A stretch of 64,000 bases of DNA from Bacteroidota bacterium (GCA_018266845.1 JAFDZO010000003.1:1-64000), one strand, 5' to 3'; positions 28,681-40,000 are shown, numbered from the stretch's first letter. Program-made: numbers and translations. The notes: generated by a model from the letters alone, not told the origin.

Positions 28681-28975
28681 TTAATAATCTGTAACTTTGC
28701 CACAAAAACACTAAGGGCACAAAAGAAAAATTAAACAAATTTTCGCAATCTACTCTGTTATTCACGCCCCGCTGCAAATGCGGGGTAAACTCCGGCAGGA
28801 ATCCAAACATTGCCGTTGTTGGTCTCTGACCAACAACCACACAGGTCTTCTCCACTCCTGCTAAAGCTGGACGCGCTACATCAGAACGAGTTGAGATGTC
28901 TTCCCCCTCCTTAGTAAGCTATCATTTATCAAGTCCCGCTTTAGCGGGAGAGGGGTTAGGGGGAGGTTTAAAAGG
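28681..28975. repeat. Intergenic block of dispersed repeat fragments (copy A)
   Basis: The 404-base gap before the gene at 29025 holds no gene I can support. It contains several small palindromes: CCCCGC/GCGGGG (28767-28785), GTTGTTGGTC-TCT-GACCAACAAC (28815-28837) and TCCCGCTTTAGCGGGA (28934-28949). A GGGGTTAGGGGGAGG-like tail follows. The same units recur, rearranged, at 43255-43470. This suggests a family of degenerate intergenic repeats. Confidence 0.65.
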
Positions 28976-29024
28976 ATTGCCATTTAACTATATTATTAAG
29001 TAATTTTATACAAATGCAAATCCT

Positions 29025-30056
29025 ATGAGGACAAAATTATTTCTCTTACTGATTTTATCCTCCCTCACTTCCCTCTCTTATTCGCAAAAACTAAATCAGG
29101 AAGATTTTCAAGGTTTATGGTACAAAATTTATTCTTATAAAAATTTTGATTCCATATATAATCTGAAATTTAAAAAAATACAATTTGAGGAACCTATTTA
29201 TTATGATACACTATGGATTTGTTGTACTATCGATTCAAACAAAAAAAGTGATTCTCTAAATATTGATTGGACTTCTTCTACAATTGATTTAAATAATCCT
29301 GACGACAGAGGTGAGAGGATATTTATTATGGATGATGTTTATCCCTTTGAAGCTTTCGAGATAAAAAAGAAAGAAATAATTTTTTTTGAAAATTTATATG
29401 AATCTAATTTAGTTTATACATATAGGGAACGTAAAATAAAAAAAAATAATTCTGAAAACGCAGACTCGACATTCAATAACACATATCTTTTTAAAACAAA
29501 CTATATCTTAAAAGATAATTTCTTGTTTGTAAGGCAGTTCAACTCGGACATTTGGAGTAAAAACGAGATTTTACATTTTTCGGATGATACTTTAATATTA
29601 AGAAATTCTAAACAGAATTTTTATGATGTATATGTCCGGAAAAAAATCGACAATGAAATTAATTATAAAATTTCAGTCGTTTCGCTCCATCAGTCTTTCT
29701 GCTTTGGAAGTTGTCCTAAATTTGATTTAGTTATAAGTAATTCGGGTAAGATTTTCTTAAATTATACGGACGGATCTTTTAAGAAAAAAAACGGTGTGTA
29801 TTTCTATAAAATCACACAGGAAGAATTCGCTGATTTCTTTTCTATATTAAAGTATCTTAATTTAAACAAAATAGAAAAAACCGAATATTCTACTCACCCG
29901 CACGATTCACGTAGAAAATTAAAATTCTTTCTTGGTAATATGAAGGAAATAGAATTTAAAGACTTTACTGATTATGGTCCGGTAGAATTAAGAATTCTTA
30001 ATCAAATGATTTACAATTTGGTGAATAACATTGTTAATAAAAGAAATCAAAATTAA
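29025..30056 (+). CDS. Exported DUF6438-domain protein
   Basis: 343 residues with a signal peptide (TKLFLLLILSSLTSLSYSQ). The N-terminal half contains QEDFQGLWYKIYS, like a small lipocalin or calycin start. From about residue 215 comes a domain with FCFGSCPKFDLVISNSGKI and the later segment YSTHPHDSRRKLKFFLG, which I recognise as DUF6438, common in Bacteroidota secreted proteins and without a known function. The gene is visibly more AT-rich than the atp operon beside it. It follows the repeat block at 28681-28975. Confidence 0.7.
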   Translation: MRTKLFLLLILSSLTSLSYSQKLNQEDFQGLWYKIYSYKNFDSIYNLKFKKIQFEEPIYYDTLWICCTIDSNKKSDSLNIDWTSSTIDLNNPDDRGERIFIMDDVYPFEAFEIKKKEIIFFENLYESNLVYTYRERKIKKNNSENADSTFNNTYLFKTNYILKDNFLFVRQFNSDIWSKNEILHFSDDTLILRNSKQNFYDVYVRKKIDNEINYKISVVSLHQSFCFGSCPKFDLVISNSGKIFLNYTDGSFKKKNGVYFYKITQEEFADFFSILKYLNLNKIEKTEYSTHPHDSRRKLKFFLGNMKEIEFKDFTDYGPVELRILNQMIYNLVNNIVNKRNQN

Positions 30057-30106
30057 CAAATTACGAGCTCTTATTTGATTTGTTAAAGTTTTGAATTAAT
30101 AACTTA

Positions 30107-30640
30107 TCATTCCAAGCTCAGAATTTTCATCACCGTCTTCCAGTTCCTCGCAGTCCCCTTTATCTTATACTCTTTCTCTATAAATAAATTCGCTCCTCCG
30201 CTTGAGCCTACCACATCAGGATTTGCAGAGCAGAAATAATTGCTCCCCTGAGCACCAATTATTTCAACTGCAAATTTATCCGAAGAGACAGGCACTTTTA
30301 TTTTTCCGGCATCTTTATCTTTTACAAATAAAATGCTGAACTTGGGATTTTCAATTTTTATCTTCGCAAAAGGATTTTTCTGAACAATTTTCTCAAGCTC
30401 TTCTTTTGCCCTCACAAAAACCATTACATCAAAACCAAAAACTTTATCAATCTGCTTTTCAATTTTTGTTTCAAGTTTAACCGTATCTTTTTCATTCGAC
30501 TCGAACAAAACATTACCGCTTTGAATAAAAGTCTTCACATTTTTAAATTTCATATCGGAAAACATTTTTGCAAGCTCTGCCATTTTAATAATCTTCTGCC
30601 CGCTGACGTTTATCCCCCGAAGGAAAGCAATGTAATTCAT
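30107..30640 (-). CDS. DUF1697 family protein
   Basis: 177 residues with the exact family opening NYIAFLRGINVSGQKIIKM, then FKNVKTFIQSGNVLFES and the end KGTARNWKTVMKIL. DUF1697 proteins are small cytoplasmic proteins of unknown function found widely in bacteria. It is a single gene convergent with the DUF6438 gene. Confidence 0.92.
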   Translation of the reverse strand: MNYIAFLRGINVSGQKIIKMAELAKMFSDMKFKNVKTFIQSGNVLFESNEKDTVKLETKIEKQIDKVFGFDVMVFVRAKEELEKIVQKNPFAKIKIENPKFSILFVKDKDAGKIKVPVSSDKFAVEIIGAQGSNYFCSANPDVVGSSGGANLFIEKEYKIKGTARNWKTVMKILSLE

Positions 30641-30717
30641 TTATGATTTAAGATATTAGATTTAAGATGTTTTTTTTTAATATTAATTGTGAGAAAAATT
30701 TCAATCTAAAATGGCAT

Positions 30718-30904
30718 TATAAATTTTCCGTTAATAAAATCACGAGAACAATCGCAAGCGAGAAGTCTGTTTGAGCGAGCGAAAGCGAAGCGAGTTTACT
30801 TCGAGCGCGATTTTCGGAGTGATTTTTAGGAAAATTTATACAGCCTTGATTTTTTTGGTTCTTTTTGTATCAAGACAAAAAGAACAATGAAACAAAGTTT
30901 CATT
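30718..30904. repeat. Structured intergenic element, copy A
   Basis: A 187-base element upstream of the YyaL gene, with nested perfect stems: 12 bp (30718-30729 with 30829-30840), 8 bp (30736-30743 with 30819-30826) and 6 bp (30750-30755 with 30807-30812), capped by a region holding CTGTTTGAGC. Two more hairpins follow: GTTCTTTTTGT/ACAAAAAGAAC around the loop ATCAAG (30858-30885), and AATGAAAC/GTTTCATT (30886-30904). Copy B at 43495 has the same stems made of different bases. The sense strand and function are unknown. Confidence 0.75.
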
Positions 30905-30983
30905 CAATTTGCAACTCAAAAAATCCATTTAATAAAATTTCGCGTTTGCGTATCTTCCAATTTATCCAAAAATTCATCCTGCT

Positions 30984-33068
30984 TTGAAGCCCAATCGCTT
31001 AATCAATGAAAAGAGTCCTTATCTCATACAACATGCCTATAATCCCGTCAATTGGTACCCATGGGGCGAAGAAGCGTTTGAAGCAGCCCGCACACAGCAA
31101 AAACCGATTTTTCTTTCTATAGGATATTCCACATGCTACTGGTGTCACGTAATGGAGCGCGAAGTTTTCGAAAACGAAGAAATTGCGAAGCTGATGAACG
31201 ACACTTTCATTAATATAAAAGTTGACCGCGAAGAGCGTCCCGATGTTGACCGCGTTTACATGACTGCTTTACAGGCACTGACCGGTTCAGGCGGCTGGCC
31301 CATGAGTATGTTTCTCACTCCCGAGCTTAAACCATTTTACGGCGCAACTTACATTCCGCCTAAAGCAAAATACGGCAGAGCGGGTATAGAAGACATCATA
31401 AATGAAATTGATAAGGCATGGAAAGAAAAAAAACAGGATATATATACAAGCAGCGATAAGATACTCGAAGTGCTTTCCGAAAAAAGCAAAGCCGATGAAA
31501 AAGACTCTGCGCTAACGAAAGAAGTTTTCAATAAGTGCTATCAGCAATGCGTTTCGTCTTATGATTATACCTATGGCGGATTCGGTCAGGGGAATAAATT
31601 TCCGCGACCTGTTGTCTTCAATTTTCTGCTCCAGTATTTTTATTCCTTCGATAAAAACGATGCAAAAGATATAGTTACCTTCACTCTGAAAAAAATGTAT
31701 GACGGCGGAGTTTACGACCATATCGGCGGCGGATTTCACCGCTATGCCGTAGATAGCCAATGGCGCGTTCCGCACTTTGAAAAAATGCTTTACGATCAAG
31801 CGCAGCTTGTATGCTCGTTTCTCGACTGCTATGTTATTACTAAGAATAAATTTTTCCTTTACGTTGCTGAAGAAATTTTAAGATATGTAAAAAATAAACT
31901 CACTGATAAAAGCGGAGCGTTTTATTCCGCCGAAGATGCAGAGAGCGCGCTTGATGCTGATAATCCAAAAGAAAAAGAAGAAGGCGCATTTTACCTCTGG
32001 GAAAAAGAAGAAATAGAAGATGCTCTTGGTGATGATGCTGCTATTTTTAACTATCACTTCGGAATTCTTCCGCACGGCAATACGCTTAATGACCCGCATG
32101 AAGTTTTCGGAACGAAAAATGTTCTATACAATGCTTACGATATTTATGATACGGCAAAACACTTTAAGCTGCCCCCGAATGAAGTGCTAGATAAAATTAA
32201 TTCCTCTCTTAAAAAGCTATATATAGTACGGGAACATTGGCCCAAACCTCATCTTGATGATAAGATTTTAACTTCGTGGAATGCCCTTATGATTTCAGCA
32301 TATGCTTACGCATATAAAGTTACTTCTAAAAAAGAATATCTTGATTCTGCAAATGAAGCAAAAGATTTCATCTGTAAAAATCTAATGAAAAAAGATTTCA
32401 CTTTGCTGCACAGATACAGAGACGGTGAAGCAAGATTTGATGGCACGCTGGAAGATTATGCTTACTTTATTAAGTCTCTATTGGATTTATACGAAGCGGG
32501 ATTTAATGAAGAAGACTTGCAGCTTGCAATTGATTTGAATAACAAAACAACTGAATTATTTTACGATACTGAAAACGGCGGTTACTTCGATGTAAAAGAA
32601 AACACAGCGGATATAGTATTAAAAACAAAAGATACCTATGACGGCGCTGAACCCGGGGCAAATTCAATTCAGCTTCAGAATATTTTACGTCTATCAGTAA
32701 TAACTGACGATGAAGAATTAAAAGATATGGCAGAGGAAAGTTTGAGAGCATTTTCTGGCGACTTCAACAGAATGCCGTTTACTTCTCCGCAGATGCTTTG
32801 CGCGCTGAATATGTTATTAGAACCGGTTAAAGAAATTATTTTCACAGGAGATTTGAAAGACGAGAAAACAATTTCATTGCTTAGCGAAATAAATAAAAAA
32901 TATAATCCGAATATGATTGTAATACATGCAACGGAAAAACTTTTTGAATCTGCTCCGTATATAACAGATATAATCGCAGATTTCAAGACACCGAGGGTTT
33001 ACATCTGCGAAAATTACAAATGCAATCTTCCTGTTGATAATATAGAAGATTTGAAAAAATTACTTTAA
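30984..33068 (+). CDS. Thioredoxin-fold DUF255 protein (YyaL / SPATA20 type)
   Basis: Cytoplasmic 694-residue protein. The N-terminal thioredoxin-like domain carries [20 protein letters not shown] and C51-Y-W-C54 in [11 protein letters not shown], and an (alpha/alpha)6 barrel like that of glycan-processing enzymes follows. The family is widespread; its reaction is not established. The start is TTG at 30984: the family N-terminus fits exactly there and there is no upstream in-frame ATG. The structured element at 30718-30904 ends 79 bases before it. Aconitase follows after 41 bases. Confidence 0.92.
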   Translation: MKPNRLINEKSPYLIQHAYNPVNWYPWGEEAFEAARTQQKPIFLSIGYSTCYWCHVMEREVFENEEIAKLMNDTFINIKVDREERPDVDRVYMTALQALTGSGGWPMSMFLTPELKPFYGATYIPPKAKYGRAGIEDIINEIDKAWKEKKQDIYTSSDKILEVLSEKSKADEKDSALTKEVFNKCYQQCVSSYDYTYGGFGQGNKFPRPVVFNFLLQYFYSFDKNDAKDIVTFTLKKMYDGGVYDHIGGGFHRYAVDSQWRVPHFEKMLYDQAQLVCSFLDCYVITKNKFFLYVAEEILRYVKNKLTDKSGAFYSAEDAESALDADNPKEKEEGAFYLWEKEEIEDALGDDAAIFNYHFGILPHGNTLNDPHEVFGTKNVLYNAYDIYDTAKHFKLPPNEVLDKINSSLKKLYIVREHWPKPHLDDKILTSWNALMISAYAYAYKVTSKKEYLDSANEAKDFICKNLMKKDFTLLHRYRDGEARFDGTLEDYAYFIKSLLDLYEAGFNEEDLQLAIDLNNKTTELFYDTENGGYFDVKENTADIVLKTKDTYDGAEPGANSIQLQNILRLSVITDDEELKDMAEESLRAFSGDFNRMPFTSPQMLCALNMLLEPVKEIIFTGDLKDEKTISLLSEINKKYNPNMIVIHATEKLFESAPYITDIIADFKTPRVYICENYKCNLPVDNIEDLKKLL

Positions 33069-33109
33069 AAATTCATAATATATAATTAATAAAATTTAAG
33101 GAGTGAAAA

Positions 33110-35359
33110 ATGGTATTTGATTTAGACCTTATCAGGAAAGTCTACAATGAATTTAAATCTAAAGTTGATGAAACTAAAAAGATTCTTGGCAGACCTCTGA
33201 TTTACGCTGAAAAAGTTCTTTACGCTCACCTATGGGAAAAAACATCAAGAGAGTGCGCGCGCGGAAAAGATTTCGTTGACTTCGCGCCGGATAGAGTTGC
33301 TATGCAGGATGCAACTGCGCAGATGGCTCTTTTGCAATTTATGTCGGCGGGCATTCCGAAAGTTGCCGTGCCTTCAACAGTTCACTGCGACCACCTGATA
33401 CAGGCGGAAGTCGGCAGCGAAAAAGATTTGCTTCGCGCATTCGATGAGAATAAAGAAGTTTATGATTTCCTTGCCAGCGTTTCAAATAAATACGGCATTG
33501 GATTCTGGAAACCGGGCGCAGGAATTATCCATCAGGTCGTTCTTGAAAATTATGCCTTCCCGGGTGGAATGATGATTGGAACAGATTCGCATACACCTAA
33601 TGCAGGCGGTCTTGGAATGGTTGCAATCGGTGTCGGCGGCGCTGACGCTGTTGATGTTATGGCAGGTATGCCGTGGGAATTGAAATTCCCGAAATTCATC
33701 GGTGTAAAGCTAACAGGCAAAATGAACGGCTGGACTTCACCTAAAGATGTTATCCTCAAGCTTGCAGGTATCTTAACAGTTAAAGGCGGTACAGGAGCAA
33801 TTGTAGAATATTTCGGCGAAGGTACTGCGTCTATTTCTTGCACGGGTAAAGGAACAATCTGCAACATGGGCGCGGAAATCGGAGCAACGACATCTATTTT
33901 TCCCTATGATAACAGAATGGCAGATTATCTCAAAGCAACCGAGCGCGCTGAAGTTGCCGCTCTTGCTGATGAGATAAAAGATTATTTAAGAGCCGATGAT
34001 GGAAGCGAAAAATATTATGACCAGGTTATTGAAATAAATTTATCTGAACTTGAGCCGCACGTAAACGGACCATTTACACCTGACCTTGCATGGCCCATTT
34101 CGAAATTCAAAGATGCAGTAAAAGAAAATAATTACCCCGAAGAATTAAAAGTTGCTCTTATCGGCAGCTGCACAAATTCTTCCTATGAAGATATGGAGCG
34201 CTCCGCTTCTGTTGCAAATCAGGCAATCGCTCAGGGAGTAAAAGCGAAATCTGAATTTGTAATTACACCCGGCTCTGAACAAATAAGAGCAACGATTGAA
34301 CGCGACGGGCAGCTTGAGACTTTTGAAAAAGTCGGAGGCATGGTGCTTGCAAACGCTTGCGGACCCTGCATCGGACAATGGAAAAGACATGACGTAAAAG
34401 ACGGCGAAAAAAATTCTATCATTACATCTTATAACAGAAATTTCTCGAAGAGAAACGACGGCAATACTGCTACTCACGCATTTGTTGCATCGCCGGAAAT
34501 CGTTACCGCATTCGCTCTTGCAGGCAGCTTAACTTTTAATCCTCTTACAGATACAATTAAGAATGAAAAAGGCGAAGATGTTAAGTTAGCAGTGCCGACA
34601 GGAAACGAACTTCCTGAACACGGATATTTAAAAGGTGAAAACGGATACATCGAGCCTGCGCAAGACGGTGCAAACGTAAATGTGTTAATTGACCCTGCAA
34701 GCACAAGACTTCAAAAGCTTGCGGCATTTGCTGCGCCAAATCTTAAAGAAGATTTTGAAAATCTTCCCGTGCTTATCAAAGTAAAAGGCAAGTGCACAAC
34801 TGACCACATTTCTATGGCAGGACCATGGCTGAAATACAGAGGACATCTTGACAACATTTCAAACAATATGTTCATAGGCGCAATAAACTTTTTCAACGAT
34901 AAGGCAAACTCAATAAAGAATCAGTTTACGAATGCTTATGACGAAGTTCCGAAAGTTGCAAGGGACTATAAAGCGAAAGGACTTGGCTGGGTTACAATCG
35001 GTGAAGAAAACTATGGCGAGGGTTCATCCAGAGAGCATGCTGCTATGGAGCCGCGTTTCCTTGGTGGAAGAGCGATTATTGTAAAATCTTTTGCGCGTAT
35101 TCATGAAACAAATCTTAAGAAACAGGGAATGCTTCCTTTCACTTTTGCAGACCCGAACGATTATGATAAAATTCTCGAAGACGATAGAATTTCTCTCGAT
35201 GTAACAAACCTCACTCCCGGTGAAAGAGTTATGATGAGAGTTACTCATGCAGATCCGAATGCAGATATAGATGTGATTATGCTTAACCATACTTTTAATG
35301 AACAGCAGATAAAATGGTTCTTAGCCGGAAGCGCTCTTAACCTGATGGCAAAGAAATAA
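33110..35359 (+). CDS. acn: Aconitate hydratase, mitochondrial-type
   Basis: Citrate-isocitrate isomerase of the TCA cycle. The [4Fe-4S] ligands are C354 in [11 protein letters not shown] and C417/C420 in [11 protein letters not shown]. The substrate-binding [14 protein letters not shown] and the C-terminal swivel signature [26 protein letters not shown] are intact. Length (749) and order match the mitochondrial-type enzyme rather than AcnA/IRP1 or AcnB. AAGGAG precedes the ATG. The GNAT gene follows after 12 bases. Confidence 0.96.
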   Translation: MVFDLDLIRKVYNEFKSKVDETKKILGRPLIYAEKVLYAHLWEKTSRECARGKDFVDFAPDRVAMQDATAQMALLQFMSAGIPKVAVPSTVHCDHLIQAEVGSEKDLLRAFDENKEVYDFLASVSNKYGIGFWKPGAGIIHQVVLENYAFPGGMMIGTDSHTPNAGGLGMVAIGVGGADAVDVMAGMPWELKFPKFIGVKLTGKMNGWTSPKDVILKLAGILTVKGGTGAIVEYFGEGTASISCTGKGTICNMGAEIGATTSIFPYDNRMADYLKATERAEVAALADEIKDYLRADDGSEKYYDQVIEINLSELEPHVNGPFTPDLAWPISKFKDAVKENNYPEELKVALIGSCTNSSYEDMERSASVANQAIAQGVKAKSEFVITPGSEQIRATIERDGQLETFEKVGGMVLANACGPCIGQWKRHDVKDGEKNSIITSYNRNFSKRNDGNTATHAFVASPEIVTAFALAGSLTFNPLTDTIKNEKGEDVKLAVPTGNELPEHGYLKGENGYIEPAQDGANVNVLIDPASTRLQKLAAFAAPNLKEDFENLPVLIKVKGKCTTDHISMAGPWLKYRGHLDNISNNMFIGAINFFNDKANSIKNQFTNAYDEVPKVARDYKAKGLGWVTIGEENYGEGSSREHAAMEPRFLGGRAIIVKSFARIHETNLKKQGMLPFTFADPNDYDKILEDDRISLDVTNLTPGERVMMRVTHADPNADIDVIMLNHTFNEQQIKWFLAGSALNLMAKK

Positions 35360-35371
35360 ACCAAATTCATA

Positions 35372-35824
35372 ATGATTTCAATTGTCAGAACTGACAGTGA
35401 AAATCCTGATTTTCGTAAGTTAGTCTCAGAGCTTGATAAAGAGCTTTGGGCTACTTACGGAGATGTTCAGGCAGATTATGCGCCTCACAATGTAATCAAA
35501 ACAACTCTCCCCGCTGTAGTAGTTTACGAAAATAATATTCCCGTTGGCTGCGGCTGCTTTAAAAATTTTGATGATAAGTCCGTTGAGATAAAACGAATGT
35601 TTACTCTAAACGAGCATAGAGGCAAAGGCATTGCTGCAAAAGTTCTTGCCGGACTGGAAGCCTGGGCTAAGGAAAAAAAATTTAATTATGCCGTTTTAGA
35701 GACCGGAACACTCCAGCACGCTGCAATATATCTTTACAGAAAACTGGGATATTCTGATATTGAAAAATACGAACCCTATACAGATAAGGAACACAGTATC
35801 TGTATGAGAAAAAAATTGATATGA
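35372..35824 (+). CDS. GNAT-family N-acetyltransferase
   Basis: 150-residue acetyl-CoA-dependent transferase. The acetyl-CoA loop is NEHRGKGIAAKVLAGLEAWA (pattern Q/RxxGxG/A), preceded by strand EIKRMFTL and followed by ETGTLQHAAIYLYRKLGYSDI. The substrate is unknown; an amine of a small molecule or protein N-terminus is usual. It overlaps the next gene by four bases (ATGA), so the two are coupled. Confidence 0.92.
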   Translation: MISIVRTDSENPDFRKLVSELDKELWATYGDVQADYAPHNVIKTTLPAVVVYENNIPVGCGCFKNFDDKSVEIKRMFTLNEHRGKGIAAKVLAGLEAWAKEKKFNYAVLETGTLQHAAIYLYRKLGYSDIEKYEPYTDKEHSICMRKKLI

Positions 35825-36264
35825 TTGAAAATTTAAATTTTCTACTCGGCTCCTGGAAGGGTGAAGGGCACGCTGCCTACCCAACCATAGAATCAGCCGA
35901 TTATTTAGAAGAGCTAACAATTGAACCCCTCGATAGCACAACAATAACTTTCCTTCAAAAAACCTGGCGCAAAAAAGATAACAGTGTTCTCCATTGGGAA
36001 AGCAGTTTTATTCTTGGAAAAGAACCGGACACTTTTACTTTTATAAATTCACAGAATAACGGGAGAACGGAAGTAATGAAAGGAACACTTGAATCACCTG
36101 AAAAATTTATTTGCGACAGTGTTTACTTCAGCAATGACGAAAGACCTGTGAGAACACGGCGTGAATATTTCTTAGAGGATGACGCGCTTCAATATAAACT
36201 TTATCTTCAAACACAAAACCAGCCGTTTCAACTGCATCTTGAAGCAAAGTTGAAGAAATCATAA
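35821..36264 (+). CDS. Nitrobindin / FABP-like heme-binding-family protein
   Basis: 147-residue ten-strand barrel protein with the family entry LLGSWKGEGHAAYPTIE (GxWxGxG) and a conserved late histidine in QLHLEAKLKK, the place of the proximal heme ligand in nitrobindins. In characterised members ferric heme in this barrel scavenges peroxynitrite. Heme binding here is inferred from the motif positions. Translationally coupled to the upstream acetyltransferase. Confidence 0.78.
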   Translation: MIENLNFLLGSWKGEGHAAYPTIESADYLEELTIEPLDSTTITFLQKTWRKKDNSVLHWESSFILGKEPDTFTFINSQNNGRTEVMKGTLESPEKFICDSVYFSNDERPVRTRREYFLEDDALQYKLYLQTQNQPFQLHLEAKLKKS

Positions 36265-36318
36265 CAAGATTTTTTATTAGAATTGATTTCTTCAAAACAA
36301 AACCTCTGAAAATTATTG

Positions 36319-36864
36319 CCACGCCTTTTAAGGCGTGGATACAAATAGTTCAGGTATATTGGCTTTAGCCAAAACTTACTTCATTTCTTCAAATCCATAT
36401 TTCTTGATAAACTCATCATACTCTTCCTTAAATGTTTTCTTCTTGTGATGCTCAACCTGATTTTCAATATATTTTCTAACATCATTTAATTTTGATTCAC
36501 TTACAGAAACAGCAAAATACTCGTCCTGCCAAGAAAATTTTTCTTCAGTCAATTTATTTTTGTTTATCCAATGAGAAGACTCACCTTTTAAATATTGAAC
36601 AGTCTTAGAAAGAGTTTCTTCTCTATTAAGTGAAATTAAAATATGAACATGGCAGTATAACCATTTATTCTATCAATGAAAATATTTTTTGATTTTGAAT
36701 ATTCTAAGATATGAGTGAAAATTTTCTGCCTTATGGAATCAAATAGAAATGGTTTTCTTCCCTCTGTAGAAAATACGATATGTATCCAAATTTTGGTTTA
36801 AGGCATATATTTTGGCTAAAGCCAATAATTGGTATAACCAATATCCACGCCTTAAAAGGCGTGG
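36319..36864 (-). mobile_element. IS200-like / REP-associated (RAYT) element, decayed
   Basis: A 546-base unit bounded by CCACGCCTTTTAAGGCGTGG at 36319-36338 and its reverse complement at 36845-36864. Inside these, TTGGCTTTAGCCAA (36359-36372) and its complement (36812-36825) repeat the inversion, so the two ends form about 50 bases of imperfect inverted repeat, each a double hairpin. The broken transposase lies between. The hairpin ends without direct repeats fit single-strand (HUH, Y1) transposition. Confidence 0.8.
36376..36806 (-). pseudogene. IS200-like Y1 transposase, broken by a nonsense codon and a frameshift
   Basis: Conceptual translation gives MP, a stop codon, then TKIWIHIVFSTEGRKPFLFD, INGY, a frameshift near 36652-36660, the HUH motif CHVHILISL, LKGESSHWINKNK, WQDEYFAVSVSESKL and the catalytic-tyrosine helix VRKYIENQVEHH, ending YGFEEMK. 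All parts of a roughly 143-residue transposase are present but not in one frame. It should be unable to move itself; mobilisation in trans is possible because the ends are intact. Confidence 0.85.
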
Positions 36865-37012
36865 ATATTCAAAAAATTTTTATCTCAAATACCACAACAA
36901 TTCAAAAAATTTCTAATTTAAAAGATGTCAGAACACAAAAAATTCATCAACAAGTAGAGAAATTCCAAAAACCGACGATTTAATATTATGATTATAAAAA
37001 TAATATTCCAAA

Positions 37013-37051
37013 AAAAAATGCCTGTCGGATAAATCCTTCAGGCATTTTTTT
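37013..37051. terminator. Bidirectional terminator
   Basis: AAAAAATGCCTG (37013-37024) pairs with CAGGCATTTTTT (37039-37050) around a 14-base loop, with T-runs on both strands. On the minus strand it ends the gene at 37070-40159. Upstream of it, from 36865, I see no gene. Confidence 0.85.
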
Positions 37052-37069
37052 ACACCATATAACCGGAAG

Positions 37070-40000
37070 CTAATTCGCCTCTTTCTCCTTTTTCAGAATA
37101 ATTATTTCCGGCTTACCCGCATCCTTTAATTTTTTATTCAGAATCGGAAGCTGCTCTTTGAAAATTTTATCCACATTTGCTTTTGAGTTGTTAAGCTCGA
37201 ATAGCAGCCCGTCATATCTATTTAATATCTGCTCGGAAGGTTTTCCATAGTAAAACAAAATCGTTGTAAATATATCACTCACTTTTGAACGAAGCTTTTC
37301 CTCGCCGATTATTCCGGTTCCCTCTTTTGTTTCAGTCAAATTTTTTCTTTCATTTTCAACCTTGTTAAAGAAGTCCCCCAAATCATTTTTTAGCGAATTC
37401 GTTTCTTCAAGCCCCTTCTCTCTATCTTTAACATCATCACCGGCTTTCTTCAACACATCTACAAGAAACGCCAAATCTTCCGACATCTTGTAAGTATCCA
37501 TCAGATACTTTCTTCTTGCATCCCTGTCTTCCTGCGAATGAACCGATTTCGGATCAACCTTAATTTCAATCGTCCCCTCAACCGTCTTATCACCCTTGAC
37601 TAACTTCACTTTATATACTCCCGGCAGCACTTCGGGACCATTAAATCCTCCGAAATCTAATCTCGCGCCTGAAGCAACTTTCGGCGGCTTCATTCTCATA
37701 TCCCAATAAACTTTATTCAATCCCTTTCTCTTAGAGCCCGGAATCGTCTGCAGCACTTCGCCTTTGTCATCAAGTATCAGCACCTTCACGTCTTCCGTCA
37801 TTGGTCTTTCTTTAAGGTAATACAATATCAATGCATCGGTGTTCGGATTCGCCCCTCTGTAATTTCCCGCCTGATTCGGAAATCCGCCGAAGCTGTTATC
37901 ATCCGTCCAGATAGTTGGTCTTGTCGGAATCAATGCCATTTCAGAATCCAATATCTTCTGGCTCAGATTTCTTATTCCCGTAATATCATCTACAATAATT
38001 ACTCCCCTTCCGTGAGTTCCAAGCACTAAGTCATTCGTTACGGGATGAATAACTATATCCCTCACTGGAGTATTCGGAATTTTTGAATTCAGCTGCACCC
38101 AGTCCATTCCGCCGTTAATGCTCATAAACGCGCCGAACTCAGTTCCTGTAAACAAAAGATTTTTATTAACTAAATCCTCTTTTACCTTATGAGCAAATCC
38201 CTTTATATCGCTCGTTGAAATCTTTGTCCACGTTTTTCCCAAATTGCTTGTTTTATAAACATACGAATTCATATCTCCCATTGCATGCCCATCAACTGTT
38301 ATATATACTACGCTCCTGTCAAACCTGCTTGGCTCAATGCTTGAAATGCACAAGTACCTCGGCAGCCCTGAAATGTTTGCTGCCACATTTCTCCAGCTCT
38401 TGCCGCCATTCTCTGAAATCTGCACATTCCCGTCATCTGTTCCAACAAAAATTAATTCCTTATCTATCGGCGACTCAGCCACGGTAAATATCGTGCAGTG
38501 ATTTTCCGCGCTTGAGTTATCCACGCTTAATCCGCCCGATTCCTCCTGCTTCAACTTCTCCGGGTCGTTAGTTGTAAGGTCGCCCGAAATCCTCTCCCAG
38601 CTATCGCCCCTCGTTGTAGAACGGAACAAATACTGCGCGCCCATATACAGCACGCCCGGATTGCTGGAAGGCATGTATATCGGAGTGTTCCAGTTAAATC
38701 TCAGTTTGCTCTCGCCCTTCAGCGGCTGCGGTTTTATATCTTTTACTTCGCTTGTTTTTCTGTTAAGTCTTTGTATGTTTCCGCCCTGCGATTCCCAATA
38801 CACATAGCTTATATCCGTCAAGTCAGGCTGAACCCAGAACCCGTCGCCAAAGCCGATCGGCTCCCAGTCCTTGCCTCTCACTCCGCCCGGAGCGCTTGAA
38901 GGACCAACCCACGAACCGTTATCCTGCAAGCCGCCGTAAATATGATAAGGCGTTTCCATATCTGCTGCAATATGATAATACTGCGCAAGCGGAAGATTGT
39001 TCAGAAACATCCAGTTGTTGCCCTTGTCAAAAGACATATACACTCCGCCGTCAGTTCCCAGTAACATGTGCGCCGAGTTGTTCGGGTCTATCCACAACGC
39101 ATGCAAATCAGAGTGCACCCATCCGCCTTCCGTTGAAGCATCGTACCACGATTCCCCCGCATCATCACTGATTGATAAATTAAACGCCGGTCTGTACAAT
39201 CTGTTCGAGTTAGTCGGGTCAACTTTTAGCACCGAAAAATAAAACGGTCTTGCCGTTACGTTGGATGATGAGCTTTTTTTAGTCCATGTCTCGCCGCCGT
39301 CAGTTGATTTAAACAGCGCAGTGCTCTTCGCCTCTGCAATTGCGTAAATTATTTTTGAGTCCGAAGGCGACATTGCCAGAATTATTCTTCCAAGCAGCCC
39401 ATCGGTAAATCCTTTATCTATTCTGTTCCACGTTACACCGCCGTCAGTGCTTTTGTAAAGCCCGCTGCCCGGTCCGCCCGAGCTGAACGACCACGGCTTT
39501 CTTCTGAAATCCCACATCGAAGCATAAACTACATTCGGGTCTTTCGGGTCTATCATCACATCGGCGCATCCCGTATGATCGTCAATAAATAAAACCTTCT
39601 CCCACGTCGCTCCCCCGTTCATAGTTTTGTAAAGCCCTCTCTCCGGCGAGTCTCCCCATAGCGGTCCCGGCGCTGCCACGTAAACAACATCCGAGTTGCT
39701 CGGGTCAATTTCTATTTTGCTGATATGCTCCGTGCCTTCAAGTCCCACCTTCTTCCACGATTCCCCTGCGTCAACTGATTTGTAAAGTCCCTCTCCCACC
39801 GAAACACTGTTTCGCATGTTCGATTCGCCCGTGCCTACCCATATCGTTTCAGGATTTTTCTGGTCAATTCTTATATCGCCGATTGACTGAGTGTATTTAT
39901 CGAACACCGGCTTCCACAGCGTTCCGCCCGTGATTGATTTCCACACGCCTCCCGCCGCAGCGCCAACGTAAATTATGCGCGCGTCTTTGTTCACTGCGTC

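Noticed and set aside
28815-28837. CRISPR-like repeat
   Set aside because: There is a single palindrome per block with no regularly spaced direct repeats; no CRISPR array or cas gene is seen in the window.
36780-36983. Plus-strand open frame of 67 codons as a gene
   Set aside because: It lies across the right hairpin end of the IS200-like element and unrelated flanking DNA.
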